DNA from: Mycobacterium dioxanotrophicus
Lineage (GTDB): Bacteria > Actinomycetota > Actinomycetes > Mycobacteriales > Mycobacteriaceae
DNA: 64,000 nt
NCBI RefSeq assembly: GCF_002157835.1
Contig: NZ_CP020809.1
Span: 3,596,001 to 3,660,000, forward strand
Direction of reading: 5' to 3'
Position 1 is the stretch's first letter; each line of letters begins with the position of its first letter. The notes under the pieces are model-generated. The model was given only the letters and a program-made list of their open reading frames with translations, did not search any database and had not been told where the DNA came from. Shown here piece by piece: positions 16,724-25,200 of this stretch. Both the position numbers and the translations under genes were made by a program.

Positions 16724-18145
16724 CTACCCGAGAGTGTCTGCGAGACGACTGGCGAAGCTGTTGGCGGACACGCGGTCGATGAGAGCGAAACATACTGCCA
16801 GTCCGTTGATTTCGCGATCCGCCGCGCCTGGATAGAGTGACAGGGGTTCGACGACGAATCCCTGTGCGCCGAGTTGCACGGCGACCCTACGGTCATCATG
16901 TCCACGGGGCAGCACGACGGCGACGTGCAGACCGGCCTCGACGCCCAGTACGGAGAGCGCCGGGCAGTGTGCGCCGAGGGCGGCGATGAGTATGTCGCGG
17001 CGATGCCGGTATTCGCGTGCCGCGCGGGCCAGGTGCCGCTGCAGATCACCGGCGAGGATCAGCTCCGCGAGCGCATCCCGGGTGATCACGGACAGCGCGA
17101 GCCGATGCTCACGCAGGTAGGTCAGCACGGCATCCCGAAGCGGTCGGGGCGGTACCAGCCATGCCGCTCCCAGGCCCGGGGTGAGGATCTTCGACGCCGT
17201 CCCGATGTAGGCGACGTGTTCCCCCGCACCCGGGACCGACCGGACCGCGGGAAGTGGCGCGACCCCGTAGCGGAATTCGCCGTCATAGTCGTCCTCGACG
17301 ATGATCGAGCCGGTCCGCTTGGCCCAGGCGACCAGTTCGGCGCGCCGGTTCACCGACAATCGGTGTCCGAGCGGATACTGGTGCGCCGGCGTGCAGTACA
17401 CCAGGCCAGGGGCGTCGCCCAGCTGATCGACGCGCAGGCCGTCGTCATCGACAGTAACGAAGGTTGGGCGCAGCCCGGCGCGTAGGAACTCCTCGTATGC
17501 GGCTGGATAGCACGGCGACTCGAGATAGCAGCGCGTGAGACCGCTCACCGCCGCGACGGCCTCAAAGGCCGCTCCCGAGCCGGGCACGTCGATCACCGTG
17601 TCGGTGTCGATGCCGCGATTCGTGCGCAGATGATCGGTCAACGCCGTGACGAACGACTCGCTCGTGTCCTGCCACGGTGATGAGGTGGTCGGGGTCCGGG
17701 CTGCCGCCGCGCGCCAGGCGCGGGTCCATGCGCGCATATCGATCAACCCGGGGTCGGGATAGCCCGGGCGCAAATCGACCTGTGAACCGGGTTGGGGTGC
17801 GATCACCGTCGATGACGACGGACGCCGCGCGCGATCCGTGTCGAGGGGGCCGCGTGGACGACTGGAGAGGCCGGCGGCGGCCGCAGCCGCCGCGCCGGAC
17901 GTCGTCCGGGTACCCGAGCCGGGCACCCCTTCGAGAAACCCGGCGGCGACCAGCTCGTCGTAGGCGGCCGCGACCATGGTGCGGGAACATCGGAGCTCGT
18001 CGGCCAGCGCGCGTGTGGAGGGCAGCCAATCCCCGTCGGCGAGTTGGCCGCCGGCGATCAGAGCCACCATCTGCGTGGCGATCGACTTCGCGCTCAGGTC
18101 GCTGGTGTCCAGCGGGAGATGAACCAGTCGGGTGTGCCGCGGCAT
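16724..18145 (-). CDS. MocR-type (GntR HTH plus aminotransferase) transcriptional regulator
   Basis: A 473-residue fusion. Residues about 10-80 form a GntR winged helix (SIATQMVALIAGGQL, LPSTRALADELRCSRTMVAAAYDEL). After a flexible linker comes a fold-I aminotransferase-like domain with the PLP-site patterns YCTPAHQYPLG, IIVEDDYDGEFRY and the Schiff-base Lys in YIGTASKILTPGLGAAW. MocR proteins of this kind include PdxR and GabR. Start 18145 matches the GntR domain; an open frame extends far upstream. It is divergent from a PPOX-family gene, a pairing that suggests vitamin B6 or flavin-linked control, though this is inference. Confidence 0.88.
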   Translation of the reverse strand: MPRHTRLVHLPLDTSDLSAKSIATQMVALIAGGQLADGDWLPSTRALADELRCSRTMVAAAYDELVAAGFLEGVPGSGTRTTSGAAAAAAAGLSSRPRGPLDTDRARRPSSSTVIAPQPGSQVDLRPGYPDPGLIDMRAWTRAWRAAAARTPTTSSPWQDTSESFVTALTDHLRTNRGIDTDTVIDVPGSGAAFEAVAAVSGLTRCYLESPCYPAAYEEFLRAGLRPTFVTVDDDGLRVDQLGDAPGLVYCTPAHQYPLGHRLSVNRRAELVAWAKRTGSIIVEDDYDGEFRYGVAPLPAVRSVPGAGEHVAYIGTASKILTPGLGAAWLVPPRPLRDAVLTYLREHRLALSVITRDALAELILAGDLQRHLARAAREYRHRRDILIAALGAHCPALSVLGVEAGLHVAVVLPRGHDDRRVAVQLGAQGFVVEPLSLYPGAADREINGLAVCFALIDRVSANSFASRLADTLG

Positions 18146-18223
18146 CTGCTCACAATACTGGCATCTGAAATCTGCAGTTTCTGGCCGTTCCGATAATGCC
18201 GCAATCATGGTTTTGTGTGAGAC

Positions 18224-18895
18224 ATGGAGAAGCTCACCCGCAAAGAAGGTCGACAGTCCACCGAGCGCGCCGCATTGGAAGAGTTCCTCGACGGGCAGTG
18301 GTGGGGTGTGCTCACCATGGGCTGCGTCGAACGACGTGACGGCAGGACGCGGCCCTTGGCGGTGCCGACGCTGTTCGTCCGGCATGAGGACCGGATTCTC
18401 ATGCACGGTTCGACTGGCGCCGGCGCAATGGGAGCCAACGCGGCGGCAACGTCAGCGGCCTTCTGTGTGACGGCGATGGACGCACTCGTGGTCGCCCACA
18501 GCACATTCGACTCCTCGGTGCATTACCGCTCGGCGGTCCTCTACGGTGACCTGCAGGCCGCCCGCCGCGAAGAACGCGCCATGCTTTTGGACCGCTTCAG
18601 CGATCTGCTGCTTCCCGGGCGCACGGCCGAAGTCCGTGGGATGACACCGAAAGAGATCGCCGCTACCAACGTCGTCGCCATGCCCATCACCGACGGGGAT
18701 TGGGTGTACAAGGTCAACGACAGTCCGGTCAAGGAGCCCGACGAGGATACCGACGTGTGGGCGGGCACCGTCCCGTTCGTCGTCAATTACGGGACGCCGC
18801 ACCGGGCTTCGTGGTCATCGGCCGAATTGCCGGACTCCGTGCGGACGTTGGTCGCGACGGGACGCCCGAGCGCAGTCAGTTCTGCGCCGGTGTGA
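18224..18895 (+). CDS. Pyridoxamine 5'-phosphate oxidase-family (NimA-like) flavin-binding protein
   Basis: A 223-residue split-barrel protein of the PPOX superfamily. Recognisable parts are WGVLTMGCVERRDGRTRPLAV, LFVRHEDRILMHGSTGAGAM, FCVTAMDALVVAHSTFDSS and YRSAVLYGDLQAA, which line an FMN or F420 site in relatives. It starts 78 bases from the divergent MocR gene. Its 3' end overlaps the convergent dehydrogenase gene by 20 bases. The ribosome site is weak. True PNPOx activity is not implied; members include nitroimidazole reductases and heme or F420 proteins. Confidence 0.8.
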   Translation: MEKLTRKEGRQSTERAALEEFLDGQWWGVLTMGCVERRDGRTRPLAVPTLFVRHEDRILMHGSTGAGAMGANAAATSAAFCVTAMDALVVAHSTFDSSVHYRSAVLYGDLQAARREERAMLLDRFSDLLLPGRTAEVRGMTPKEIAATNVVAMPITDGDWVYKVNDSPVKEPDEDTDVWAGTVPFVVNYGTPHRASWSSAELPDSVRTLVATGRPSAVSSAPV

Positions 18896-20024
18896 CCAGG
18901 AACTTCTCCCCCGTCGCCTTGCGCGAGATCATTTGCAGCATCTGTGGTTTGAGCAGGTCGGCCAGTGGGATCGTCTGGGTGTAGTGGCTGGCGAACGTGG
19001 TTTTCACCCCGGCCGCCACCCGGGCGTGCAGCTCGGCGACGCGGGAAGGCCCGATCTTCTGTAGGAATGGGGTCAAGAGCCACCCTCCGACGCTCCAGCT
19101 CATGCCGAATGAACGGTCGAGCTCGGTCGGCCCGGTGTCCAGAGACCCGTAGATGTAGACCTGTTTGAGGACCGACGACCCGTACCTGCTGTAACTCGTC
19201 ATCCGTCGACCGGCGGCGGTCTCCATGGCAGCGAGGATTGTGCTCGCCAGGTGCCCACCACCGATCGCGTCGAAGGCCAGGGTGGCGCCGGTCTCGGCGA
19301 CGGCTTCGACGAGGGCCGAGACGAAGTCGTCTGCGGTCGAGTTGCAGACGTACCGGGCCCCGATGCCCCTGAGCAGCTCTTCCTGCGCGGCGCTGCGGAC
19401 GATGTTGACCAGCGCGACACCGTCCTGCGCGCAGATCTTGTTGAGCATCTGGCCGAGGTTGGACGCCGCGGCCGTGTGGACCAGCGCCGTATGTCCTTCA
19501 TCGCGCATGGTTTCGACCATGCCCAACGCGGTGAGGGGGTTGACGAAACACGATGCGCCCTCGGCGGCGGTCACGTCGTCGGGCAGCGCCAGACAGCTGC
19601 CCGCCGGCACCGTCCGGTACTGGCTGTACATGCCGCCGGCGAGCACCGCGACGGTCTTGCCCAGTAGGGATTTCGCGTCGTCACCCGCCGCGATCACCAC
19701 GCCTGCGCCCTCGTTGCCCACGGACATGGACTGTCCGACGCGGCTCGCCATGGCGTGAAAGCCCTTGGCAGGAACCGAGAGCGATGTGTACCGGGCAGCG
19801 CCTTCGCCCACCGTTCGGGCAGTCGCCAAGTCTGCCGCGCCCAGCAGCAGCCCCAGATCTGACGGATTGACCGGCGACGCTTCCACCCGTACGACGACTT
19901 CGCCTGGGTCCGGCGGAGTGACCGGCCGGGGTTGCAGTGTCAGTTCGAGTTCACCGGCATCGGTCAGTAGGGAGCGAAGTTCAAGACCCGAGACAGGCAG
20001 GTCGGCGGTGGCAGAGTCAGTCAT
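18876..20024 (-). CDS. MDR-superfamily quinone/enoyl reductase-like oxidoreductase
   Basis: A 382-residue medium-chain dehydrogenase without the catalytic or structural zinc Cys clusters. It has the GroES-like N-terminal half (PDPGEVVVRVEASPVNPSDL, VGNEGAGVVIAAGDDAKSLL) and a nucleotide-binding half (ALVHTAAASNLGQMLNKICA, RGIGARYVCNSTADDF). That places it with quinone oxidoreductase-like or enoyl reductase-like members. Start 20024 has GGAAGG 10 bases upstream; the frame stays open further without homology. It is convergent with, and overlaps, the PPOX gene by 20 bases. Confidence 0.82.
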   Translation of the reverse strand: MTDSATADLPVSGLELRSLLTDAGELELTLQPRPVTPPDPGEVVVRVEASPVNPSDLGLLLGAADLATARTVGEGAARYTSLSVPAKGFHAMASRVGQSMSVGNEGAGVVIAAGDDAKSLLGKTVAVLAGGMYSQYRTVPAGSCLALPDDVTAAEGASCFVNPLTALGMVETMRDEGHTALVHTAAASNLGQMLNKICAQDGVALVNIVRSAAQEELLRGIGARYVCNSTADDFVSALVEAVAETGATLAFDAIGGGHLASTILAAMETAAGRRMTSYSRYGSSVLKQVYIYGSLDTGPTELDRSFGMSWSVGGWLLTPFLQKIGPSRVAELHARVAAGVKTTFASHYTQTIPLADLLKPQMLQMISRKATGEKFLVTPAQN

Positions 20025-20170
20025 GATGCTGCGTCCTTCCAGGCGGGGTCGCTCGGTCGAGGGCACGGGTGACTCCATTTTGGCCTGACGCACCGCCGAT
20101 GTCCGCGGACCCGCTCGGCAGACGAGGATAATCGGCTCTCCGAACAACGCGCGGGATCGAGGATGCATCG

Positions 20171-21736
20171 ATGACTCCGGAGGGATTGGCCGCGAGGCCC
20201 CACGGCGCGGACGGACCACGCAACGGCTGGGCACCATCGGGGCTGACGCCGTTTCTGCTGGGGCCGACGGCGCCGCTGTGGCTGGGCTTCGCGGTCGGTG
20301 CCGGGCTGATCGTTGCTGAGGCGGCATTGGTGGGTCTGCTTGGCAGGGCCCTGCCGCACCAGATGTTCGGCGTGGTGTTCTTCCTTGGCGTGCTTGTGAT
20401 CTCGGCCGGATGGCCGATGTGGATGGGCGTGGTGATGACGTTCGTGAGCACCGTCGTCTACCTGCGTATGCACCTCGGGGGCATGGTGATCCCCCATACG
20501 CTGCAGGACTTGATCCCGATCGTGGTGTATCTGCCCGTCGCCCTGCTGGCCAATCTGCTCGTCGGCCAGGCACGGTTGCGTGCGGTGGAAGCCCGGGAGG
20601 CTGCCGAGAAGGTCAGCGAGCTCGCCGAGCGTCAGGCAGCGCTGCGGCGGGTGGCGACCCTGGTGGCGCGCGGTGCGCCGCCCGACGAGGTGCTGACCGC
20701 TGTTGCCGACGAAGTCGCCAACGCCCTGCATATGGGCAACGCGGCGTTGTTTCGATATGTCGACGACGAGTACGGCGAGATCGTCGCGGTCCACGACGAG
20801 GCCGGCCGTCCGCGGATGCCGGTGGGCGTCCGGCTGCGGTTGACCGGCGACAGCGTCGCCGCCATGGTGCTGCGGACCGGCCGTGCGGCACGTCTGGACA
20901 GTCATGAGGATGCGACCGGGGCGGCCGCTGCGGTGATCCGTGACCTCGGGCTGCGCTCCGGGGTTGGCGCCCCGATCATCGTCGAGGGGCGGCTGTGGGG
21001 CGCCGCCATCGCAGGCTCGTCACGGCCCGGATCGCCGCCGCCGGATATGGAGTCACGGCTTGCCGACTTCGCCGAACTCGTGGCGACGGCAATTGCCAAC
21101 ACCGAATCCCGCCGCGAATTGATGGCCTCACGGGCCCGGATCGTGACGGCTGGTGATGAAGCCATGCGGCGGATCGAACGAGACCTGCACGACGGTGCGC
21201 AGCAACGGTTGGTCGCGCTGGCGTTGACGAGCCGATCGCTGCAGGCGGCACTGCAACCCGACGATGCGCTGGCACACGAGATCGCCGAACTCGGCGACGG
21301 ATTGGTCGCGGCCAGCGAAGAGCTCCGTCAGATCACCCACGGAATACACCCCGCGGTTCTCACCAACGGGGGCCTGCGGCCCGCGTTGCGCGCGTTGGGC
21401 CGCCGGGCGACGCTGCCCGTCGAGGTGTCCGTCGATGTCGCGAACCGACCCCGCGAGTCTGTTGAGGTGGGCGCGTATTACGTTGTGGCAGAGGCATTGA
21501 CGAACGTCACCAAGCATGCCGACGCGTCCCACGTCAACGTGACTGTCGATGTCGACGGCGGCGCCCTGCGTGTCGTGGTGGCCGACGACGGCGTGGGTGG
21601 CGCCGACACCCGCGGCGGATCGGGTCTGGTGGGCCTGAAGGACCGGGTGGAGGCACTGGGTGGGCGCCTGCAGATCGCGAGCCCGATGGGCCGGGGCACC
21701 ACCTTGACCGCGTACATTCCGCTTGCCGCTGACTGA
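20171..21736 (+). CDS. NarL-type sensor histidine kinase (orphan)
   Basis: A 521-residue kinase with about four membrane helices at residues 20-135, a short coiled coil, a GAF domain (about 150-310: RRVATLVARGAPPDEVLTAV), a HisKA_3 dimerization helix with the phosphorylated His in RIERDLHDGAQQRLVAL, and an HATPase domain (VVAEALTNVTKHADASHV, VVADDGVGGADTRGGSGL). The architecture is complete. No response regulator gene is adjacent; the next gene is a membrane protein on the same strand. The cognate regulator must be elsewhere. Confidence 0.9.
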   Translation: MTPEGLAARPHGADGPRNGWAPSGLTPFLLGPTAPLWLGFAVGAGLIVAEAALVGLLGRALPHQMFGVVFFLGVLVISAGWPMWMGVVMTFVSTVVYLRMHLGGMVIPHTLQDLIPIVVYLPVALLANLLVGQARLRAVEAREAAEKVSELAERQAALRRVATLVARGAPPDEVLTAVADEVANALHMGNAALFRYVDDEYGEIVAVHDEAGRPRMPVGVRLRLTGDSVAAMVLRTGRAARLDSHEDATGAAAAVIRDLGLRSGVGAPIIVEGRLWGAAIAGSSRPGSPPPDMESRLADFAELVATAIANTESRRELMASRARIVTAGDEAMRRIERDLHDGAQQRLVALALTSRSLQAALQPDDALAHEIAELGDGLVAASEELRQITHGIHPAVLTNGGLRPALRALGRRATLPVEVSVDVANRPRESVEVGAYYVVAEALTNVTKHADASHVNVTVDVDGGALRVVVADDGVGGADTRGGSGLVGLKDRVEALGGRLQIASPMGRGTTLTAYIPLAAD

Positions 21737-21771
21737 TTGCCTGCGCGCCAACAGGTTCCGTTGAGCTTTTC

Positions 21772-21803
21772 TCAGCGTCGGTTCAGCGTCCCGCCTCTAG
21801 CGT
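21772..21803 (+). promoter_or_regulatory. Direct-repeat activator site and -10 before the COG4705 gene
   Basis: TCAGCGTC occurs twice, at 21772-21779 and 21783-21790, with an 11-base period, one helical turn. TAGCGT (21798-21803) fits a TANNNT -10 box 8 bases before the ATG at 21812, implying a short or absent leader. The repeats then cover the -35 region, typical of OmpR-family response regulators that activate transcription from this position. Confidence 0.5.
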
Positions 21804-21811
21804 CTGCGGAC

Positions 21812-23059
21812 ATGGCCGATACCGCAAGATCTGGGACCAGTTCGTCCGCACTGAGCCGGGTTCCCGAAGTCACCGTGTGGTTCTGGGTGATCAAGGTGCT
21901 GTGCACCACCGTCGGTGAGAGCTTCGCCGACTGGATCAACATGACGCTCGGTGTCGGGCTGATTCGGACGGCGATGATCTTCACCGTGATCCTGGCTGTC
22001 GTGCTGGGGTGGCAGTTGAGCGTGCGCCGATATGTCCCCTTCGTGTACTGGCTCACCGTCGTCGTGATCAGCGTGACGGGCACGCTCTACACCGACATCC
22101 TCACCGACACCACGGGTGTTCCATTGGCAGCGAGCACCCTCGCCTTCGCCGCGGTGCTCGCCACGGTGTTCGGAGTGTGGTTCGCGCGCGAACGCACGCT
22201 GTCGATCCACAGCATCGTCTCGCTGCCGCGTGAACTGTTCTATTGGCTGGCCGTTCTGGTGACGTTCGCGCTCGGCACGGCCATCGGCGACTGGACGCTG
22301 GAGCTCACCGGCTGGGGTCCGGGGCGGTCGGTACTCCTTCCGGCCGGACTGATCGGCGCCATCGTGATCGGCTGGCGGCTCGGCGCGAACGCCGTGCTGT
22401 CGTTCTGGCTCGCCTACATCCTCACGCGTCCGCTGGGCGCGAACCTCGGCGACTGGCTGGCCGCCCCGAAAACCGAGCAGGGCCTAGGACTGGGCGTCGC
22501 GGTGACGAGCGTGATCTTCCTCGGGTTGATCCTTGTTACCGTCGTCTACCTCTCGGTGACTCGCTCCGACGTCATCGAACGCGAGGTCGCCGCCACGCCG
22601 GCCGCGGATCGCGACCCGGCCCGTGAGCGCGTCATGCTCGGCTATCTCGGCGTGGTCGCCATCGGGACCGTAGCCCTGCTGGTGTGGGCCGCCGGTCGGC
22701 CCCACGAAATACCCGCCGGCGGCGAAGCGGAATCGGAATCGGCCGCAGCGGTGTCGCTACCGGCAGGGCAGTCGGTGACCGCACAGTTCCCGCCTGCCGC
22801 GGTCACCAAGTACCGCGGCATCGTCCAGGACACCCTGGTGAAGGTCAACGCGGGCGATCAGGCCGGTGCCACCACCCGCATCAAAGACCTCGAAACCGCA
22901 TGGGACGACGACCAGGCCACCCTGCAGCCGATGGACAACGCCGGGTGGGCCGTGCTCGACGGTCAGATCGACCAGGTCCTTTCTGCGCTGCGGGCGCCGA
23001 CGCCTGACCCGGCCACCGAATCACGAACCCTCAGTCAGCTGCTCACCTCGTTGCAGTGA
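21812..23059 (+). CDS. COG4705-like multi-pass membrane protein with C-terminal extracytoplasmic helical domain
   Basis: A 415-residue protein. Residues about 20-255 contain eight or so hydrophobic segments arranged as four similar pairs, each with a G-x4-D motif: VGESFADW (34-41), TGTLYTD (89-95), LGTAIGDW (154-161) and LGANLGDW (208-215). One more helix near 290 precedes a polar tail of about 100 residues with helical character (AGDQAGATTRIKDLETAWDD). Start 21812 is chosen from the promoter position and length; the frame stays open back to the kinase stop. Function is unknown. It may be a transporter, given repeated acidic residues in membrane hairpins. Confidence 0.75.
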   Translation: MADTARSGTSSSALSRVPEVTVWFWVIKVLCTTVGESFADWINMTLGVGLIRTAMIFTVILAVVLGWQLSVRRYVPFVYWLTVVVISVTGTLYTDILTDTTGVPLAASTLAFAAVLATVFGVWFARERTLSIHSIVSLPRELFYWLAVLVTFALGTAIGDWTLELTGWGPGRSVLLPAGLIGAIVIGWRLGANAVLSFWLAYILTRPLGANLGDWLAAPKTEQGLGLGVAVTSVIFLGLILVTVVYLSVTRSDVIEREVAATPAADRDPARERVMLGYLGVVAIGTVALLVWAAGRPHEIPAGGEAESESAAAVSLPAGQSVTAQFPPAAVTKYRGIVQDTLVKVNAGDQAGATTRIKDLETAWDDDQATLQPMDNAGWAVLDGQIDQVLSALRAPTPDPATESRTLSQLLTSLQ

Positions 23060-23201
23060 GCCGGCGGCTCCTGGCAGTCCGATGGGAAGATCCCGTGACC
23101 GCGTGTCGCAACGCTCGCGGGACGCCGAACACGGGTACACCGGCTGACTGTGGGTGTCGGCGGGCGGCAACAGCAACCGCACAGGTTCTCGTCTGCAAGA
23201 T

Positions 23202-24614
23202 ATGACCGTGGCGGTTGAGATGGCAGAGCCTTTGCGCCACCGCATCGCACAACTGTCCCTGGTCGACGGCTGGGTGCCAATCGCGGTGCAGGTGCTGGCT
23301 GCGCTGCTTCTGCTGTACGTGGTGTGGGCCCACGCCGATCGCCGAGGCTGGCGGCGGCTGGCCATCGCCGCCTTGATCGGGACGCCGTTCGCGGTGTGGG
23401 CTCGGCACTACATCTCGTCGATCGGGGTCTCCGGTGAGGCGGCTCCGAACCGACTGTGGCTGTGGATCGGATTGGTCGGCACGGCGCTCAGCCTCATCTT
23501 CCTCACCTGGCGGCGCGCGTCCTGGTGGCGGCGCGGTGCGTCGGTGCTGGCTGTACCCCTGTGTGTGGTGTGCGCGGCGCTGTCGGTCAACACCTGGGTC
23601 GGCTACTTCCCGAAGGTGCGCACGGCATGGATGCAACTCACGACCGGACCGGTACCCGATCAGACCGACCGGGTCGGCGTCACCGCCATGCAATTGTCGA
23701 ACGCAAGGCCCGAGCGAGGCGTCGTTGTTCCAGTGCGGATCAACGCCGTATCGGGATTCGCGCATCGTCGAGAGTTCGTCTACCTGCCCCCGATATGGTT
23801 CGCGAGTAAGCCGCCCCCTCGCTTGCCGACGGTGATGATGATCGGGTCGGCGTTGAACACGCCGGCCGACTGGCTTCGGGTCGGTAATGCGGTCGCCACC
23901 ATCGACGACTTCGCCACCCAGCACGACGGCAGCGCGCCTGCGGTGGTCTTCGTCGACGCAACCGGCGCGTTCGACAACGACACCGAATGCGTCAACGGGC
24001 CCCGCGGCAACGCTGCCGATCACCTCACGAAAGACGTTGCTCCGTTCATGGCGGCGAATTTCGGGGTCAGTGCCGACCGCACCCATTGGGGCGTCGCCGG
24101 ATGGTCGATGGGCGGCACGTGCGCGGTCGACCTGACGGTGATGCACCCCGACCTGTTCAGCGCATTCGTCGACATCGCCGGTGACATCGGCCCCAACACC
24201 GGCAGTCGCGAGCACAGCATCGCCACGTTGTTCGGTGGTGACGCCGACGCGTGGGCCGCGTTCGACCCCACCACCGTCATGAAACGGCACGGCCGCTACA
24301 CCGGCGTTACGGGATGGTTCGAGGTGCCCGGCTCACCTGACGGCACGGCGGGTGATCCGGTGTCCAATCCCGAGGGCCAGGACATCGCCGCACGCTCATT
24401 GTCGGCCACCGGCGCCACGGAAGGCATCACATCCACGGTGGTGACGCGGCCCGGCAGACATGACTGGCTGTTCGCCTCCCAGGCGTTCGGTGATGCGTTG
24501 CCCTGGCTGGCAGCGCAACTCGGGACCCCGTCGGTACCACGAGTGGCGATGCCGAATTCGACCACCGACGCGGCCGGGCCGACCGGCATACCCGTTGTGG
24601 CCCAGCATCATTGA
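23202..24614 (+). CDS. Membrane-anchored esterase of the antigen 85/esterase D superfamily
   Basis: About 470 residues. The N-terminal 130 residues carry about four membrane helices. The rest is an alpha/beta-hydrolase domain of the PF00756 type: LPTVMMIGSALNTPADWLR, the nucleophile elbow GVAGWSMGGTCAVDL, an acidic region after DIAGDIGPNTG, and the catalytic His in RPGRHDWLFASQAF. Such proteins resemble mycolyl-transferase-like esterases acting outside the membrane. Start is uncertain (23154, 23202 or 23220). It lies 142 bases after the COG4705 gene on the same strand. Confidence 0.82.
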   Translation: MTVAVEMAEPLRHRIAQLSLVDGWVPIAVQVLAALLLLYVVWAHADRRGWRRLAIAALIGTPFAVWARHYISSIGVSGEAAPNRLWLWIGLVGTALSLIFLTWRRASWWRRGASVLAVPLCVVCAALSVNTWVGYFPKVRTAWMQLTTGPVPDQTDRVGVTAMQLSNARPERGVVVPVRINAVSGFAHRREFVYLPPIWFASKPPPRLPTVMMIGSALNTPADWLRVGNAVATIDDFATQHDGSAPAVVFVDATGAFDNDTECVNGPRGNAADHLTKDVAPFMAANFGVSADRTHWGVAGWSMGGTCAVDLTVMHPDLFSAFVDIAGDIGPNTGSREHSIATLFGGDADAWAAFDPTTVMKRHGRYTGVTGWFEVPGSPDGTAGDPVSNPEGQDIAARSLSATGATEGITSTVVTRPGRHDWLFASQAFGDALPWLAAQLGTPSVPRVAMPNSTTDAAGPTGIPVVAQHH

Positions 24615-24823
24615 TCCGGCGACTCGAGTGGTGGCGCCGCCTCGGGTCAACGACCTCAATAGCATTGACGGCAAACAGTTTTCAATTCGTTACCGCGGTG
24701 TCCGAACCGTTATCGCTTGCACAGCTGCACCATACGTTCGCCACAGTGCCGGCAAAAATCCACGTCATAGCTTTACTTCGCATCCGGCGTTGACGCCGTA
24801 ACACGAAGAAACGGAGTAAACCT

Positions 24824-25150
24824 ATGACGTTCAAGCGAACCCTGGGTGTCTCGGCGCTGGCCGCGGGCATCGGCATGGCGGGGCTGCTCGGTGTCGGTCT
24901 CGGCACGGCAAGCGCAGACCCCGGCTGGGGCTGCGATCGTCCCGGCGCCCCGCAGTGCGACAACCACCGCGACGATCGCGGACCCGACCGCGGACCGGCT
25001 GGACCGGTCGACTGGCACAACCGGGGCATCGACCAAGGCCGCAACGACCACCAGCCGTTCAACTGGAACGGTCAGCAGGTGACGCCGATGCAGGCAGGGG
25101 ACGGCCACGGTTGGGGCTTCTGGTTCCTTGGCACCTGGATTCCGATGTAA
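24824..25150 (+). CDS. Small secreted Trp/Gly/Asp-rich protein
   Basis: A 108-residue protein with a clear signal peptide (residues 1 to about 30, ending TASA before DPGWGC). The mature 78 residues hold two Cys close together (GWGCDRPGAPQC), an Asp/Arg-rich stretch, and an aromatic C-terminus GWGFWFLGTWIPM. GGAG lies 8 bases before the ATG. The 209-bp leader region upstream contains a small CGGCG-TTGA-CGCCG hairpin (24785-24798) and no other gene. I do not recognise a function; short exported proteins of this sort are common in mycobacteria. Confidence 0.8.
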   Translation: MTFKRTLGVSALAAGIGMAGLLGVGLGTASADPGWGCDRPGAPQCDNHRDDRGPDRGPAGPVDWHNRGIDQGRNDHQPFNWNGQQVTPMQAGDGHGWGFWFLGTWIPM

Positions 25151-25166
25151 ATCCGCCGAAACTGCT

Positions 25167-25197
25167 GATGGGCCGTCGCTTTCCGGGGCGGCCCATC
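25167..25197. terminator. Hairpin between convergent genes
   Basis: GATGGGCCG (25167-25175) and CGGCCCATC (25189-25197) are perfect reverse complements with a 13-base loop. The stem fills the 50-bp space between the small secreted protein gene (ending 25150) and the convergent gene ending at 25201, so it can serve both directions. Confidence 0.6.
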
Positions 25198-25200
25198 GGG

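Noticed and set aside
18876..18895. A frameshift joining the PPOX and MDR genes
   Set aside because: The genes are on opposite strands and both complete; the 20-bp overlap is a normal tail-to-tail overlap.
24785..24798. CGGCG-TTGA-CGCCG hairpin as a riboswitch
   Set aside because: It is a single 5-bp stem with no recognisable conserved riboswitch core around it.
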